Under the pieces are notes generated by a model, which worked only from the letters and a program-made list of their open reading frames with translations, did no database searches and was not told the DNA's origin. Of a stretch of 64,000 nt of DNA, positions 8,257-17,717 are shown piece by piece. The translations under genes and the position numbers were made by a program. This stretch comes from Betaproteobacteria bacterium Ga0074130 (GTDB lineage: Bacteria; Pseudomonadota; Gammaproteobacteria; Burkholderiales; Rhodocyclaceae), in contig LNDZ01000017.1 of the NCBI GenBank assembly GCA_001464495.1, positions 1-64,000 on the forward strand. Reading direction: 5' to 3'. Position 1 is the stretch's first letter. Every line of letters starts with the position of its first letter.

Positions 8257-9369
8257 ATGATCCCTACCCTACTCGGCGGTATGACCGCCAAAGAATTCCT
8301 GCGCGACTACTGGCAGAAGAAGCCGTTGCTAATTCGCGGCGCTATCCCCGGCTTCGGCGATTGGCTCAACCGTGACAGCACGCTGGCCATGGCCTGCAGC
8401 GACGAGACCGAAGCCCGCCTGATCGCCAATGACGACGGCGACTGGGAAGTGCGGCGTGGCCCATTTGCAGCCAAGGACTTCAAGCGCCGCAAGGACTTGT
8501 GGACGGTGCTGGTGCAGGGCGTAAATCTCACCCTGCCGCAGGGGGATGCCCTGCTGCGTGAGTTTGACTTCATCCCGCATGCACGTCTCGACGATCTGAT
8601 GGTTAGTTTTGCCGTTGATGGGGCTGGCGTTGGCCCCCACTTTGACAACTACGACGTCTTCCTGCTGCAGGGCATGGGTAAGCGTCATTGGCATATCAGC
8701 GGGCAGCGCGACCAGCGCCTGCGCGACGATGTGCCGCTGAAGATACTCAGCAACTTCAAGTCGGAGCAAGACTGGGTGCTGGAGCCCGGCGACATGCTGT
8801 ATCTGCCACCGCAATACGCCCATGACGGCATCGCAGTGGACGACTGCATGACGTGGTCCATCGGCTTCCGCGCACCGCCGGCGCAGGAACTGATGGAAGG
8901 CTTCCTTTCCTACCTGCAGGAGCGCACCGTATTACAGGGCCGCTATAGCGACCCGGACCTCAAGCTACAAAAGCATCCAGCCGAAATCGGTAATGCCATG
9001 ATCGATCAGGTCGCGGACATATTGGCCGAGATCAAGTGGAACCGAGGCGTGATTCGCGACTTTCTCGGCACCTACCTGACCGAACCCAAGCCACACGTCT
9101 ATTTCGAGCCACCGGAAAATCCGCTGACTTTTGCCCGCTTTGTTGCACAAGCCAAGAAACGTGGGCTCAAGCTGAACCCCAAAACCCAATTGCTCTTCGC
9201 CGGCAACATCTTCTACATCAACGGTGAGGAATGTGCAGCCGAACCTGCAGACAAAGCAATCCTGAGGTCACTGGCCGATAGCCATACGCTACCAGCCGGC
9301 AGCGCACTCACCGATGATGGCTGGGACTTGTTGCACGCTTGGTATTGCGATGGTTTCCTGTGCGTCTGA
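8257..9369 (+). CDS. roxA: Ribosomal protein L16 arginine hydroxylase (RoxA/YcfD), JmjC-type
   Basis: The 370-residue protein matches YcfD-type ribosomal oxygenases, 2-oxoglutarate/Fe(II) enzymes that hydroxylate an arginine of ribosomal protein L16. The N-terminal TAKEFLRDYWQKKPLLIR is typical; the iron-binding HxD lies in GPHFDNYDVFLLQG and the second histidine in LYLPPQYAHDGIAV. A C-terminal winged-helix region follows. ATG 8257 is chosen because the extra 28 residues from 8173 overlap rlmD and are not family-like; it has no Shine-Dalgarno. It pairs functionally with divergent rlmD, also a ribosome-modifying enzyme. Confidence 0.92.
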   Translation: MIPTLLGGMTAKEFLRDYWQKKPLLIRGAIPGFGDWLNRDSTLAMACSDETEARLIANDDGDWEVRRGPFAAKDFKRRKDLWTVLVQGVNLTLPQGDALLREFDFIPHARLDDLMVSFAVDGAGVGPHFDNYDVFLLQGMGKRHWHISGQRDQRLRDDVPLKILSNFKSEQDWVLEPGDMLYLPPQYAHDGIAVDDCMTWSIGFRAPPAQELMEGFLSYLQERTVLQGRYSDPDLKLQKHPAEIGNAMIDQVADILAEIKWNRGVIRDFLGTYLTEPKPHVYFEPPENPLTFARFVAQAKKRGLKLNPKTQLLFAGNIFYINGEECAAEPADKAILRSLADSHTLPAGSALTDDGWDLLHAWYCDGFLCV

Positions 9370-9549
9370 ACAGCGAAACGCCCGAAAACGAGGGCAATAA
9401 CACGATATACGGCTACATTTCGTGACATTTATCACCTTAAGGGGCGCACCATTGCTGTGCTACAATTCTTCACTGATCAGCGTCCAAACTGGTCGCCCAA
9501 CACAAAAATTTGGGTCTGTTTGCTTCTTTATCGATAAAGGGATTTTCAA

Positions 9550-9768
9550 ATGAACAAGTCACTCCTCGTTGCCGCTCTGCTGGCACTCGCTATCACCGGT
9601 TGTGCAAAGAAAGAAGAAGCTGCTCCCGCACCGGCTGAAGCACCTGCTGCTGCCCCAGCCGCTCCTGCTGCTGAAGCGCCTGCCGCTGCCCCAGCTGCTG
9701 AAGCTCCAGCTGCCGCTCCTGCTGCTGAAGCCCCTGCTGCACCTGCTGCTCCGGCCGCTGCCAAGTAA
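9550..9768 (+). CDS. Small Ala/Pro-repeat lipoprotein
   Basis: This 72-residue protein has a signal peptide with lipobox LAITGC (Cys18) and then AKKEE followed by an almost pure Ala-Pro-Glu tail built from a 9-residue unit EAPAAAPAA repeated about three times. It is likely a membrane-anchored, extended lipoprotein; similar short Ala/Pro lipoproteins are common in betaproteobacteria and have no assigned function. AAGGGA precedes the ATG by 7 nt, TACAAT at 9461-9466 may be its -10, and a strong terminator follows, so it is probably highly expressed alone. The 180 bases before it hold no other gene. Confidence 0.8.
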   Translation: MNKSLLVAALLALAITGCAKKEEAAPAPAEAPAAAPAAPAAEAPAAAPAAEAPAAAPAAEAPAAPAAPAAAK

Positions 9769-9786
9769 TCAGTCTCTGATTGCTAT

Positions 9787-9813
9787 AAAGCCAGCCTCAG
9801 GGCTGGCTTTTTT
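9787..9813 (+). terminator. Rho-independent terminator after the Ala/Pro lipoprotein
   Basis: The stem AAAGCCAGCC/GGCTGGCTTT (9787-9796 with 9801-9810, TCAG loop) is followed by a T-run on the plus strand. It lies 18 nt after the stop codon and before a convergent gene. Confidence 0.93.
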
Positions 9814-9850
9814 ATTGCCGAAATTCGGCAAGCGTCACAGGGCCGGTGAC

Positions 9851-10636
9851 TCATAAATGCCGCCATTCAAAGCCCAAAGCCTGATCCGCCACACCAATCC
9901 AATCGGGTTCACACCCCATTACCGCCGCCAAGGCCTCCTGTGCCAGCGCAGGCGCATTATTCTGCTCGCTCAGATGCGCGGCAATCACATGCTGCAAGCG
10001 TGAACGATCAAGTTGCGCAAGCAACGCGGCAGCCGAAGCGTTATCCAGATGCCCGAAACGCCCGCCAATCCGCTCCTTCAGTGAGGCTGGGTAATCGCCA
10101 CTCGCAAGCATGTCGGCATCGTGATTGCACTCCAGCACCAGCGCATCACAGCCAGATAGCTGTTCGACGACATGCGGTGTCGAAAATCCCAAATCTGTCA
10201 GCACACCCAATCGGCGAGCACCATCCGAAAAAACGAACTGCACAGGCTCGCGGGCATCATGCGGCACAGGAAAAGGCTGCACGGATAGATCGCCGATGCT
10301 GAAGGCGTTGTGGCTGTCGATCAGTTGCAGATCAAGCGGGGAGGCGCTGGCTGCCGCATGCGCCGACTTGTCACGCACTGCAGCGTGAGTGCCCCGCGTC
10401 ATGTACAGCGCAGCACCGTACTGGCGTGCGCACGGGAAGGCGCCACCAATGTGGTCACTATGTTCGTGAGTGATGATGATGGCGTCCAGCGTGGCTGCTT
10501 CGATACCGAGGCGAGCACAACGCTGGGCCAAATTGCGCGGACCAAAGCCGCAGTCGAGCAGAACACGCGTGTCGCCGGCCTCGACCAGCAGGGCATTGCC
10601 CTTGCTGCCGCTGCCGAGCGACGCAAAACGGAACAC
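9851..10636 (-). CDS. Metallo-beta-lactamase-fold hydrolase (YycJ/WalJ-like)
   Basis: The 261-residue protein carries the MBL metal motif THEHSDHIGG near residues 56-65, then VPHDA (third His), VLTDLG and ALVLECNHDADML, and a late AHLSEQNN histidine motif. N-terminal RFASLGSGSKGNALLVE is typical of the YycJ group, thought to be nucleases or phosphodiesterases; substrate is unknown. The gene starts 2 nt after the bamC stop, so it is the third gene of a dapA-bamC unit. Confidence 0.88.
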   Translation of the reverse strand: MFRFASLGSGSKGNALLVEAGDTRVLLDCGFGPRNLAQRCARLGIEAATLDAIIITHEHSDHIGGAFPCARQYGAALYMTRGTHAAVRDKSAHAAASASPLDLQLIDSHNAFSIGDLSVQPFPVPHDAREPVQFVFSDGARRLGVLTDLGFSTPHVVEQLSGCDALVLECNHDADMLASGDYPASLKERIGGRFGHLDNASAAALLAQLDRSRLQHVIAAHLSEQNNAPALAQEALAAVMGCEPDWIGVADQALGFEWRHL

Positions 10637-10638
10637 GC

Positions 10639-11790
10639 TTACTTCAACTGTTCGTAGAGCAGGCCCAGAATCTTGCGCGAACCGTCACCGGCATCGACAC
10701 CGCCTTCGCGGGTTAGCACCTGAACCGTGCTGCTATCGCCACTACCCTTGATGAAGATGCGGTATTGGGTGTTCTTGGTCAGGCCCTTATCGCCGCTGCT
10801 CTTCCAGAAAGTAAACTTGGAGAGCAAGCCCTCTTGATCCTTTTTGCTCTTCGAGTCTGCATCGGGGTCAACGTAACGGACGTAGTAAATGCCTTGTGAA
10901 CGGTCGCGGTCTTCCACGGTAAAGCCGACGCGATCCAGTGCCAGTCCGATACGACGCCAAGCGCGATCAAACGACTCGATCACTTCCAAGGTTCCGCCGC
11001 CGGGGCCACTGCGGTTCAGCTTGGCGCGTGCTTCCTTCGGGGCTGCGGCGAGCATGGACTTGGCCTTGCTCTCCTCAGCGCCGAGTCGCACCATCAGGCG
11101 ACGCAGCATTTCGGCTTCAAGCTCGGGATCGGGCTCGCGCGGCTGCCAACGGGTCTCGGACTTGCCTTCGGTCACATAGACTTCATACATGCCGCGATGG
11201 CTGATATAGATTTCGGTCGCATCGCCCGACTTTTCTAGGCGGGTACGATATTTGTCGCGCTCAGCCGTCGAATACAACGAATCGAGGGCCTTGCCAAGCA
11301 GATTGCGAATGGCATCCTGTGGCAGCTTGGCGCGATTCTCAGCCCAATCGGTTTCCATAATGCCTGCTTCTGGCAGCTCAATATTGACCAGCATGCCAGT
11401 CTCCTGCCAGAACTCCTTGACCGTGCTCCACACCTTGTCCGGCGACACACCCGGCACCACCAGCCAGCGCTGATTGCCGGAGCGATCAATACGCAGCTCA
11501 CCAACTTGCGGCAGCACATCGCTGTTGCCGCTGGTCACAGCGGCTTTGCGATCACCGCTGTAGGCGGAGAAAGTGGTTGGGCCACGGGCCACGTCGGGTA
11601 CTGAATAACGCTCGTCACGCCCTGGTGCCGTAAGGTCAGGCGGGACTTCCAACGGCCGCAATTTCTTGCCTTCAGACTTGTACTCGATCTTCTTGGACTC
11701 GGGCAGGATTCTCATACCACCGCAACCGGCAAGGATGGCGATGGAAACAGAACACAGCAGATAACGTGGAATGTGACGGGAAAGCTTCAT
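10639..11790 (-). CDS. bamC: Outer-membrane assembly lipoprotein BamC
   Basis: BamC is an accessory lipoprotein of the BAM complex that inserts beta-barrels into the outer membrane. From ATG 11790 the protein is 383 residues with signal peptide and lipobox LAGCGG (Cys about 23), an unstructured linker (SEGKKLRPLEVPPDLTAPG) and two helix-grip domains; NlpB/DapX features such as LVVPGVSPDKVW and YYVRYVDPD are visible. A longer reading from 11913 runs into dapA and was rejected. The position right after dapA, two bases apart, is the classical arrangement. Confidence 0.93.
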   Translation of the reverse strand: MKLSRHIPRYLLCSVSIAILAGCGGMRILPESKKIEYKSEGKKLRPLEVPPDLTAPGRDERYSVPDVARGPTTFSAYSGDRKAAVTSGNSDVLPQVGELRIDRSGNQRWLVVPGVSPDKVWSTVKEFWQETGMLVNIELPEAGIMETDWAENRAKLPQDAIRNLLGKALDSLYSTAERDKYRTRLEKSGDATEIYISHRGMYEVYVTEGKSETRWQPREPDPELEAEMLRRLMVRLGAEESKAKSMLAAAPKEARAKLNRSGPGGGTLEVIESFDRAWRRIGLALDRVGFTVEDRDRSQGIYYVRYVDPDADSKSKKDQEGLLSKFTFWKSSGDKGLTKNTQYRIFIKGSGDSSTVQVLTREGGVDAGDGSRKILGLLYEQLK

Positions 11791-11792
11791 GA

Positions 11793-12671
11793 TCAGATCT
11801 GGATGCCGGCTTCGCGCATGGCGCCGCGAACGCGTTCGTGATATTCGGAGGAAAGCGTCGTCAACGGGAGGCGAATGCCGCCACCAATGAGCCCCATTTG
11901 TTGTACTGCCCACTTAGCCGGGATTGGGTTGGCTTCAAGGAACAGGTTCTTGTGTAGGCCGAGCAACTTGAAGTGGAGGTCGCGTGCCTTAACTACATCG
12001 CCAGCGCGGGCGGCAAACACCATCTCGTGCATCAGCTTCGGCGCCACGGTAGCGGTCACCGAGATGCAACCGTGGTAGCCCAGCAGAACGGCTGCAACAC
12101 CCGTCGCATCGTCACCGCTGTACAGCGCAAAACCCTTGGGAGCGCGCTTGATCAGATCAGCCGCACGCTCAAGATTGCCAGTCGCGTCCTTGATGCCAAC
12201 GATATTCGGCAGTTGGGCCAGACGCAAAGTCGTGTCGTTGGAGAGATCAGCAACTGTGCGACCCGGCACGTTGTACAGAATCAGCGGCAACTCAACAGCC
12301 TCGGCAATCGCCTTGAAGTGTTGATAGAGGCCTTCTTGCGCAGGCTTGTTGTAATACGGAACCACGGACAGATGCGCATCGGCACCGGCTTCCTTCGCAT
12401 ACTTGGCCAGCTTGATGGCCTCAGGCGTCGAGTTAGCACCCGTACCCGCGATGACGGGAATGCGGCCAGCAATATGATCAACGGTCGTCTTGATCAGCAG
12501 GCAATGTTCGTCGAAATCCACCGTTGGCGACTCGCCGGTGGTGCCGACGACGACAATGCCATCGGTCCCTTCGGCCACGTGCCAATCGAGCATACGCTTC
12601 AGCGCCGGAATATCCAGACTGCCGTCGTCCAGCATGGGGGTGGGAATGGCGGGGAGGGAACCTGTGATCAT
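11793..12671 (-). CDS. dapA: 4-hydroxy-tetrahydrodipicolinate synthase
   Basis: DapA condenses pyruvate with aspartate semialdehyde in lysine/diaminopimelate synthesis. The 292-residue TIM barrel shows [10 protein letters not shown] (substrate-loop threonines), the catalytic tyrosine in [10 protein letters not shown] and the Schiff-base lysine in VGIKDATGN near residue 161. Length and motifs are standard. It is the first gene of the dapA-bamC-MBL unit; the 95 bases upstream separate it from the HDAC-like gene and hold its probable promoter. Confidence 0.97.
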   Translation of the reverse strand: MITGSLPAIPTPMLDDGSLDIPALKRMLDWHVAEGTDGIVVVGTTGESPTVDFDEHCLLIKTTVDHIAGRIPVIAGTGANSTPEAIKLAKYAKEAGADAHLSVVPYYNKPAQEGLYQHFKAIAEAVELPLILYNVPGRTVADLSNDTTLRLAQLPNIVGIKDATGNLERAADLIKRAPKGFALYSGDDATGVAAVLLGYHGCISVTATVAPKLMHEMVFAARAGDVVKARDLHFKLLGLHKNLFLEANPIPAKWAVQQMGLIGGGIRLPLTTLSSEYHERVRGAMREAGIQI

Positions 12672-12766
12672 GATGTTTCTGTCTCGGTCAAGAAGCTAGC
12701 AAGAATAAATGAAGAATGCAGGGCAGCGCTATGTGCTGTGTCAGTCACTGTGTAAATGTTTGTGTT

Positions 12767-13702
12767 TCAGAGCCCGGCCAGGACGCGCACATGGGCCTCG
12801 GCGCTGCGCCCCAGTGCCGAGAGGCTATAGCCACCCTCAAGGATGGACACAATGCGGCCATCGCAGATTTCATCTGCAAGGTCCTTGAGCAGCTTGGTCA
12901 CCCAGGCGTAGTCGGCCTCAACAAAGGCCAGCCCCGCCATGTCGTCTTCCACGTGCGCATCAAAGCCCGCGGAGATAAAGATCATTTGCGGCTGAAACTT
13001 GCGCAGCGCCGGCAGCCATTCTTCCAGTGCGGCCTTCTTCAGCGCATCGCCGCGTGAACCGCGTGGCAACGGCACATTGACCATGTTTGACGCCGGGTTG
13101 TGCGTGCCGGAGCCAGGATAAAACGGGTGCTGGAAAATGCTGCACATCAGGTATTCAGGCTTGTTCGACAGCATTTCTTCAGTGCCATTACCGTGGTGCA
13201 CATCGAAGTCGATGACCGCCACACGCTCCAGCCCCCAATGCTCAACCGCGTACGCCGCAGCTACGGCAATGTTGTTGAAGAAGCAAAAGCCCATCGCGCG
13301 GTCGCTCTCAGCATGGTGGCCGCAGGGGCGCACGGAGCAGAATGCGTTTCTGACCTTGCCTTCCATCACCAGATCGGTCGCCAGAATGCCCGAGCCAGCA
13401 GCGCGCAGAATGGCCTTGAGCGAACCGGGGCTCATCGCGGTATCCGGGTCAAGGTAGGTCGTCCCCTGCGTTGGCGCTGCGGCGTGAATCGAATGGATAT
13501 AGTCGTCCGGATGCACGCGCGCCAAGTCTTCGTCTTTGGCCAGCGGAGCCTCGTACTGATCTAGGTGGTCGAACAGACCGGAGGCAATGAAGCGATCATT
13601 GATCGCATCCATGCGGCCGGGACGCTCGGGGTGATAGGAACCCGGATCATGCTTCCAGCAATCAGGATGCGAGATATACGCGGTGGTGAAAGCAGCGGTC
13701 AT
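12767..13702 (-). CDS. Histone-deacetylase-family (AcuC/APAH-like) deacylase
   Basis: This 311-residue zinc hydrolase has the arginase/deacetylase fold. Visible are HPERPGRM near residue 24, the catalytic histidine pair in RPCGHHAESD, the zinc ligands in IDFDVHHGNGT, SAGFDAHVED and the ILEGGYSL glycine loop. Bacterial members act on acetylated lysines, polyamines or small amides; the substrate cannot be read here. It is monocistronic on the minus strand and diverges from the moxR operon. Confidence 0.9.
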   Translation of the reverse strand: MTAAFTTAYISHPDCWKHDPGSYHPERPGRMDAINDRFIASGLFDHLDQYEAPLAKDEDLARVHPDDYIHSIHAAAPTQGTTYLDPDTAMSPGSLKAILRAAGSGILATDLVMEGKVRNAFCSVRPCGHHAESDRAMGFCFFNNIAVAAAYAVEHWGLERVAVIDFDVHHGNGTEEMLSNKPEYLMCSIFQHPFYPGSGTHNPASNMVNVPLPRGSRGDALKKAALEEWLPALRKFQPQMIFISAGFDAHVEDDMAGLAFVEADYAWVTKLLKDLADEICDGRIVSILEGGYSLSALGRSAEAHVRVLAGL

Positions 13703-13859
13703 GGCAAGCGAGGCAATATATTGCGGGCAACTGTGGCAAAGTTGCCATTATCGCCGAAACTGAAGCGTTTTCGCACCTGTCTATCGGCAACACAAGCAAG
13801 GCAACAATCAGCAGCCCCTCCAGCAGCTTGCACCGTCTTTGAAGGCTATCCCGTCCATT

Positions 13860-14804
13860 ATGAGCACCGTCACCGACCTGCCCGCCCACCACGCCACCAC
13901 CCGCAAGATACTTGCCGCTGCCGGCGAGATTATTCTCGGCAAGGACGCGCAGCTTAAACAGGCGCTGGCCTGCCTACTGGCGCGCGGTCATTTGCTCATC
14001 GAGGATCTGCCCGGCGTCGGCAAAACCACGCTGGCGCACGTGCTGGCACGGCTGCTGGGACTTGAGTTCCAGCGCATCCAGTTCACCAGCGATATGCTGC
14101 CGGCCGACATCATTGGGGTGTCCGTATTCGAGCGCGCCAGTGGCACATTTCAGTTCCACCCCGGCCCGATCTTCGCCCAGCTCATCCTCGCTGATGAAGT
14201 CAATCGCGCCACGCCCAAGGCCCAGAGCGCCCTGCTCGAAGCCATGGAGGAGCGCCAAGTCACCAGCGAAGGCATCACCCGCGCCCTGCCGCAGCCATTT
14301 TTCGTCATCGCCACACAAAACCCTTCCCACCAGATCGGCACCTTTCCCCTGCCCGAATCGCAGCTGGACCGCTTCCTGATGCGCATTGAGCTTGGCTACC
14401 CGGACAAAGCCGCTGAACGGGCCCTGCTCGCTGGTGTTGATCGCCGCACCTTGCTGGCTGGGCTACCGCCCTTGCTGCAAGCCAATCAGCTGCAGCAATT
14501 GCAGGACGCCACTAGCGCCATTCATGCTTCGCCAGCGCTGATTGAATACGTACAGGCACTGGCTGAATACACCCGCCATAGCAGCCACTTCAGCAACGGT
14601 TTGTCACCCCGCGCCACGCTGGGCCTGCTCGCGGCTGCACGTGCTTGGGCCTTGCTGGAGGGTCGCCCGCACGTATTGCCAGAGGATGTGCAAGCCGTCT
14701 TGCCGGGCATCGTTGCCCACCGCCTGCATGCGGGTGGTGAGCTGGGCGGTCTGCGTGGCGATGCGCTCGGCAAGCACCTCATTGAGGCCGTGCCTCTGCC
14801 GTGA
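13860..14804 (+). CDS. MoxR-family AAA+ ATPase
   Basis: MoxR ATPases are chaperone-like motors that usually work with the adjacent DUF58 protein. The 314-residue protein has Walker A DLPGVGKTTLAH, Walker B LILADEVNRATPKAQ, sensor FFVIATQNP and the FPLPESQLDRFLM arginine-finger region, then a C-terminal AAA lid. ATG 13860 is used; a TTG at 13839 would add seven residues. The stop overlaps the GTG start of the next gene by 4 nt. Confidence 0.92.
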   Translation: MSTVTDLPAHHATTRKILAAAGEIILGKDAQLKQALACLLARGHLLIEDLPGVGKTTLAHVLARLLGLEFQRIQFTSDMLPADIIGVSVFERASGTFQFHPGPIFAQLILADEVNRATPKAQSALLEAMEERQVTSEGITRALPQPFFVIATQNPSHQIGTFPLPESQLDRFLMRIELGYPDKAAERALLAGVDRRTLLAGLPPLLQANQLQQLQDATSAIHASPALIEYVQALAEYTRHSSHFSNGLSPRATLGLLAAARAWALLEGRPHVLPEDVQAVLPGIVAHRLHAGGELGGLRGDALGKHLIEAVPLP

Positions 14805-15724
14805 AGGCCCTGCTGCAACGCCTGCGCCAGCTACTCTGGCCACGGCACGCCGACACCCCGCCCTTGCTGCTCACGCAGCGCCGCATTTACGTGCTGCCCA
14901 CCACGGCGGGTATGCTTTACGCCTCCACACTATTACTCATGCTGGTTGGCAGCATCAACTACAACCTCAGCCTTGGCTATGGCCTGACCTTTTTGCTCGC
15001 GGGCTTAGGCGTAGTGGCCATCGTACAAACCTTCCGCAACCTCGCCGGCCTGCAACTGCGGCCGGGGCGTCATGCGCCCGGCCATGCGGGCGAGACCGTG
15101 CACTTTGCTGTGCAGCTTGAGGCTGAACGACCACGCCCAGCCTTGCGCCTACAACTGGCCGGCGGCCCTGTCATCGACGCGAATGCAAGTGACAGCACAC
15201 GCCTGATTCCCTTAGCAGCGGCGCGGCGCGGCTGGCAGTCCATGCCACGCCTGACCATCAGCACAACGTGGCCGTTGGGGCTGGTGCGTGCCTGGAGCTA
15301 TGCGCGCTTCGACGAACGCTGCTTGGTTTACCCGGCGCCTGCACCAACTGCGCCGCCGTGGGTCAGCCCCGGTGGTGAAGGCCGCTCACAGCAAAGCGGC
15401 GACCCCGATGATTTCTTTGGCCTGCGCCCGCATCGCCAGACCGACCTACTCCAGCATGTGGCGTGGAAAGCCTCGGCACGTCTCGAAGACGGCCTACTCT
15501 CAAAACAGTTCGCCGCCGAACAAGGCGAAGCGCTGTGGTTTGACCTAACCCACACCCCCGGCAGCACACTCGAAGACAAGCTCGCCATCCTGACGCGTTG
15601 GGTCATCGATGCCCATGCCGTGCGGCAGCCCTATGGCCTGCGCCTCGGTGGCACCCGCATTGGCCCGGCCACGGGGAGCGACCATCTGCACGCCTGCTTA
15701 CAGGCCTTGGCGCTCTATGTTTAA
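14801..15724 (+). CDS. DUF58 domain protein
   Basis: The 307-residue protein starts with a basic segment and two transmembrane helices (about 35-75) and carries the DUF58 core, recognisable from DDFFGLRPHRQTDLLQHVAW near residues 205-225 and a vWA-like C-terminal region. DUF58 proteins occur between MoxR and transglutaminase proteins and are thought to connect the AAA+ motor to an envelope target. The GTG start overlaps moxR (GTGA) and the gene overlaps the next by 8 nt. Confidence 0.87.
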   Translation: MKALLQRLRQLLWPRHADTPPLLLTQRRIYVLPTTAGMLYASTLLLMLVGSINYNLSLGYGLTFLLAGLGVVAIVQTFRNLAGLQLRPGRHAPGHAGETVHFAVQLEAERPRPALRLQLAGGPVIDANASDSTRLIPLAAARRGWQSMPRLTISTTWPLGLVRAWSYARFDERCLVYPAPAPTAPPWVSPGGEGRSQQSGDPDDFFGLRPHRQTDLLQHVAWKASARLEDGLLSKQFAAEQGEALWFDLTHTPGSTLEDKLAILTRWVIDAHAVRQPYGLRLGGTRIGPATGSDHLHACLQALALYV

Positions 15725-17717
15725 GCGCTTATTAAACTCGCTGCTCAAACGCTGGCGGCGCAAGCCAGCCGTGCAAGCACCGGCACTCACGCTGGCGCAA
15801 AGCTGGTGGCTTTTCGCTGCGGCCAGCGCCGCCTTGCTGCCGCTGGTGGAACACATCCCGCTGTGGCTCTCGCTCACCGCCGCAACCGGCATGGCTTGGC
15901 GAGCATGGCTGATCTGGCGTGCCGGGCGCTTGCCCCCGCGTTGGTTGCTCTTTGTCTTCGTCGTTGCCGCCTGCGTTGCTGTTGCCATTCAGTACCGCGG
16001 CCTGTTCGGGCGTAATCCGGGGCTGGCGTTGCTGGTGATTTTCATGGCCCTCAAACTGCTGGAACTACGCAGCGTGCGCGACGGCATCACGGTCATCCTG
16101 CTCGCCTGCTTTCTCCTGCTGTCCGGCTTCTTCTTCAACCAAAGCATCGCCGCCGCATTGATGGCCGGCGCTGCCTTGATTGTGGTCATCGCCGCCCTGC
16201 TCAGCTTGCAAGCCGGGCCCTTGCCCACCCCGCGCCAGCAACTCCAGCACAGTGCGCTGTTACTGGCGCAGGCGCTGCCCTTCATGCTCGTGTTGTTCGT
16301 GCTCTTCCCCCGCGTGCAAGGGCCTTTATGGGGGCTGCCGCAAGATGCCTTTGGCGCAAGCTCTGGCCTGTCGGAAAGCATGGCGCCCGGCTCCATCAGC
16401 CAAGTGGTGCAGTCCGATGCGATTGCCTTCCGGGTGCGTTTCAAGGGCACACCACCGCCCCCGCAACAGCTCTATTGGCGTGCGCTGACCCTGAATGATT
16501 ACGACGGCATCAACTGGCGCTACCGCGCTACGCCGGAACGTACCGATCTGCCCTACAGCGCCGAGGGACGCAGTATCGAGTACGAAGTTACGCTCGAACC
16601 GCACAACCAGCGCTGGCTATTCGCGCTGGAAACACCGGGGCAGCTACCGCCTGACAGCAGCTTCAGCAGCGACCAGCTCATCCTCGCCAACACGCCGGTG
16701 CGCACGCGCCTGCGCTATGAGATGGTGTCCTACCCGGACTTCCGTCCAGACGCGGAAGAAAGCCCGCGCCGCCTGCGTGAAGCGCTGCGCCTGCCCGATG
16801 GCGTCAATCCGCGCACCCGCGCCGTGGCGGAAGGCTGGCGCCAGCAATACCGCAGCGATGCGGAAATTCTGCAAGCAGCCATGACCTTCTTCCAGCAGCG
16901 CATTCTCGCCTACACGCTGAGCCCGCCGCTGATGCGCGACAACGCCGTGGATGCCTTCCTGTTTGAACATAAGCGCGGCTTCTGTGAACACTTTGCATCG
17001 GCCTTTACTTTTGCGTTGCGGGCTGCCGGCGTGCCGGCGCGCGTAGTCGGCGGTTATCAGGGTGGCGAAATCAATCCGGTCGATGGCTACTTCACCGTGC
17101 GGCAGTTTGATGCGCATGTGTGGGTCGAAGCGTGGATTCAAGGACGCGGCTGGGTACGCGTAGACCCCACAGCCGACAGTGCACCACGCCGTATCGATGG
17201 CGGCCTGCGTACGGCGGTCACGGGCGAGGAAGCCGAGCTGCCGCTACTCGCCCGCGAGAACTACGCGTGGCTACGTGAAGTGCGCTATCGCCTCGATGCA
17301 GTTGCCAATGCGTGGAACCAAAGCGTGCTGGGCTTCGGCCCGCAGCGCCAGCGCGATATGCTCAGCAAGCTGGGCATGCCCGAACCCGACTGGAAGCAGA
17401 TGACGGCTTGGCTGGCCTCGCTGTGCGGCGTCTTATTGCTGGGCTTTACGTTGTTTGCCTTGCGCCAACGCGTGCGTACTGATGAAGTCACGCGACTATG
17501 GCAAACCTTCCTGCGGCGGCTGGCCCGGCGCAAGCTGGACCTACCCGGCTGGATGGGGCCGGATACCCTCGCCAACCACGCTGCCGCACAATTGCCGCAG
17601 CATGCCAAGGCAATTCGGGCCATCGCCGCCAGCTATGTCGCGTTACGCTACGAACATTCGCCCAGCACCGAGCAGCTCGCCGCCTTCAAAGCGCACATTG
17701 ACCGCTTCAAGCCATGA
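15717..17717 (+). CDS. TgpA-like membrane transglutaminase (DUF3488/transglutaminase core/DUF4129)
   Basis: This 666-residue protein has six hydrophobic segments in the first 190 residues, a periplasmic domain and a transglutaminase-like core with the catalytic cysteine in HKRGFCEHFASAF, the histidine in VRQFDAHVWVEAW and the aspartate in VRVDPTAD. One more membrane helix (about 560-580) precedes a DUF4129-like cytoplasmic tail. Pseudomonas TgpA is essential and of similar layout, but its substrate is not established. ATG 15717 (MFKRLLNSLLKRW) is preferred over upstream in-frame codons inside DUF58. The stop overlaps the mltB-like start (ATGA). Confidence 0.92.
   Translation: MFKRLLNSLLKRWRRKPAVQAPALTLAQSWWLFAAASAALLPLVEHIPLWLSLTAATGMAWRAWLIWRAGRLPPRWLLFVFVVAACVAVAIQYRGLFGRNPGLALLVIFMALKLLELRSVRDGITVILLACFLLLSGFFFNQSIAAALMAGAALIVVIAALLSLQAGPLPTPRQQLQHSALLLAQALPFMLVLFVLFPRVQGPLWGLPQDAFGASSGLSESMAPGSISQVVQSDAIAFRVRFKGTPPPPQQLYWRALTLNDYDGINWRYRATPERTDLPYSAEGRSIEYEVTLEPHNQRWLFALETPGQLPPDSSFSSDQLILANTPVRTRLRYEMVSYPDFRPDAEESPRRLREALRLPDGVNPRTRAVAEGWRQQYRSDAEILQAAMTFFQQRILAYTLSPPLMRDNAVDAFLFEHKRGFCEHFASAFTFALRAAGVPARVVGGYQGGEINPVDGYFTVRQFDAHVWVEAWIQGRGWVRVDPTADSAPRRIDGGLRTAVTGEEAELPLLARENYAWLREVRYRLDAVANAWNQSVLGFGPQRQRDMLSKLGMPEPDWKQMTAWLASLCGVLLLGFTLFALRQRVRTDEVTRLWQTFLRRLARRKLDLPGWMGPDTLANHAAAQLPQHAKAIRAIAASYVALRYEHSPSTEQLAAFKAHIDRFKP

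Noticed and set aside
9546-9764. Ala/Gly-rich minus-strand frame opposite the Ala/Pro lipoprotein
   Set aside because: It is a mirror of the repeat tract; the plus-strand frame has the signal peptide, lipobox, Shine-Dalgarno and terminator.
13713-13724. Palindrome GCAATATATTGC between the HDAC-like gene and moxR
   Set aside because: A single 12-bp palindrome in a divergent promoter region; too little to call an operator.
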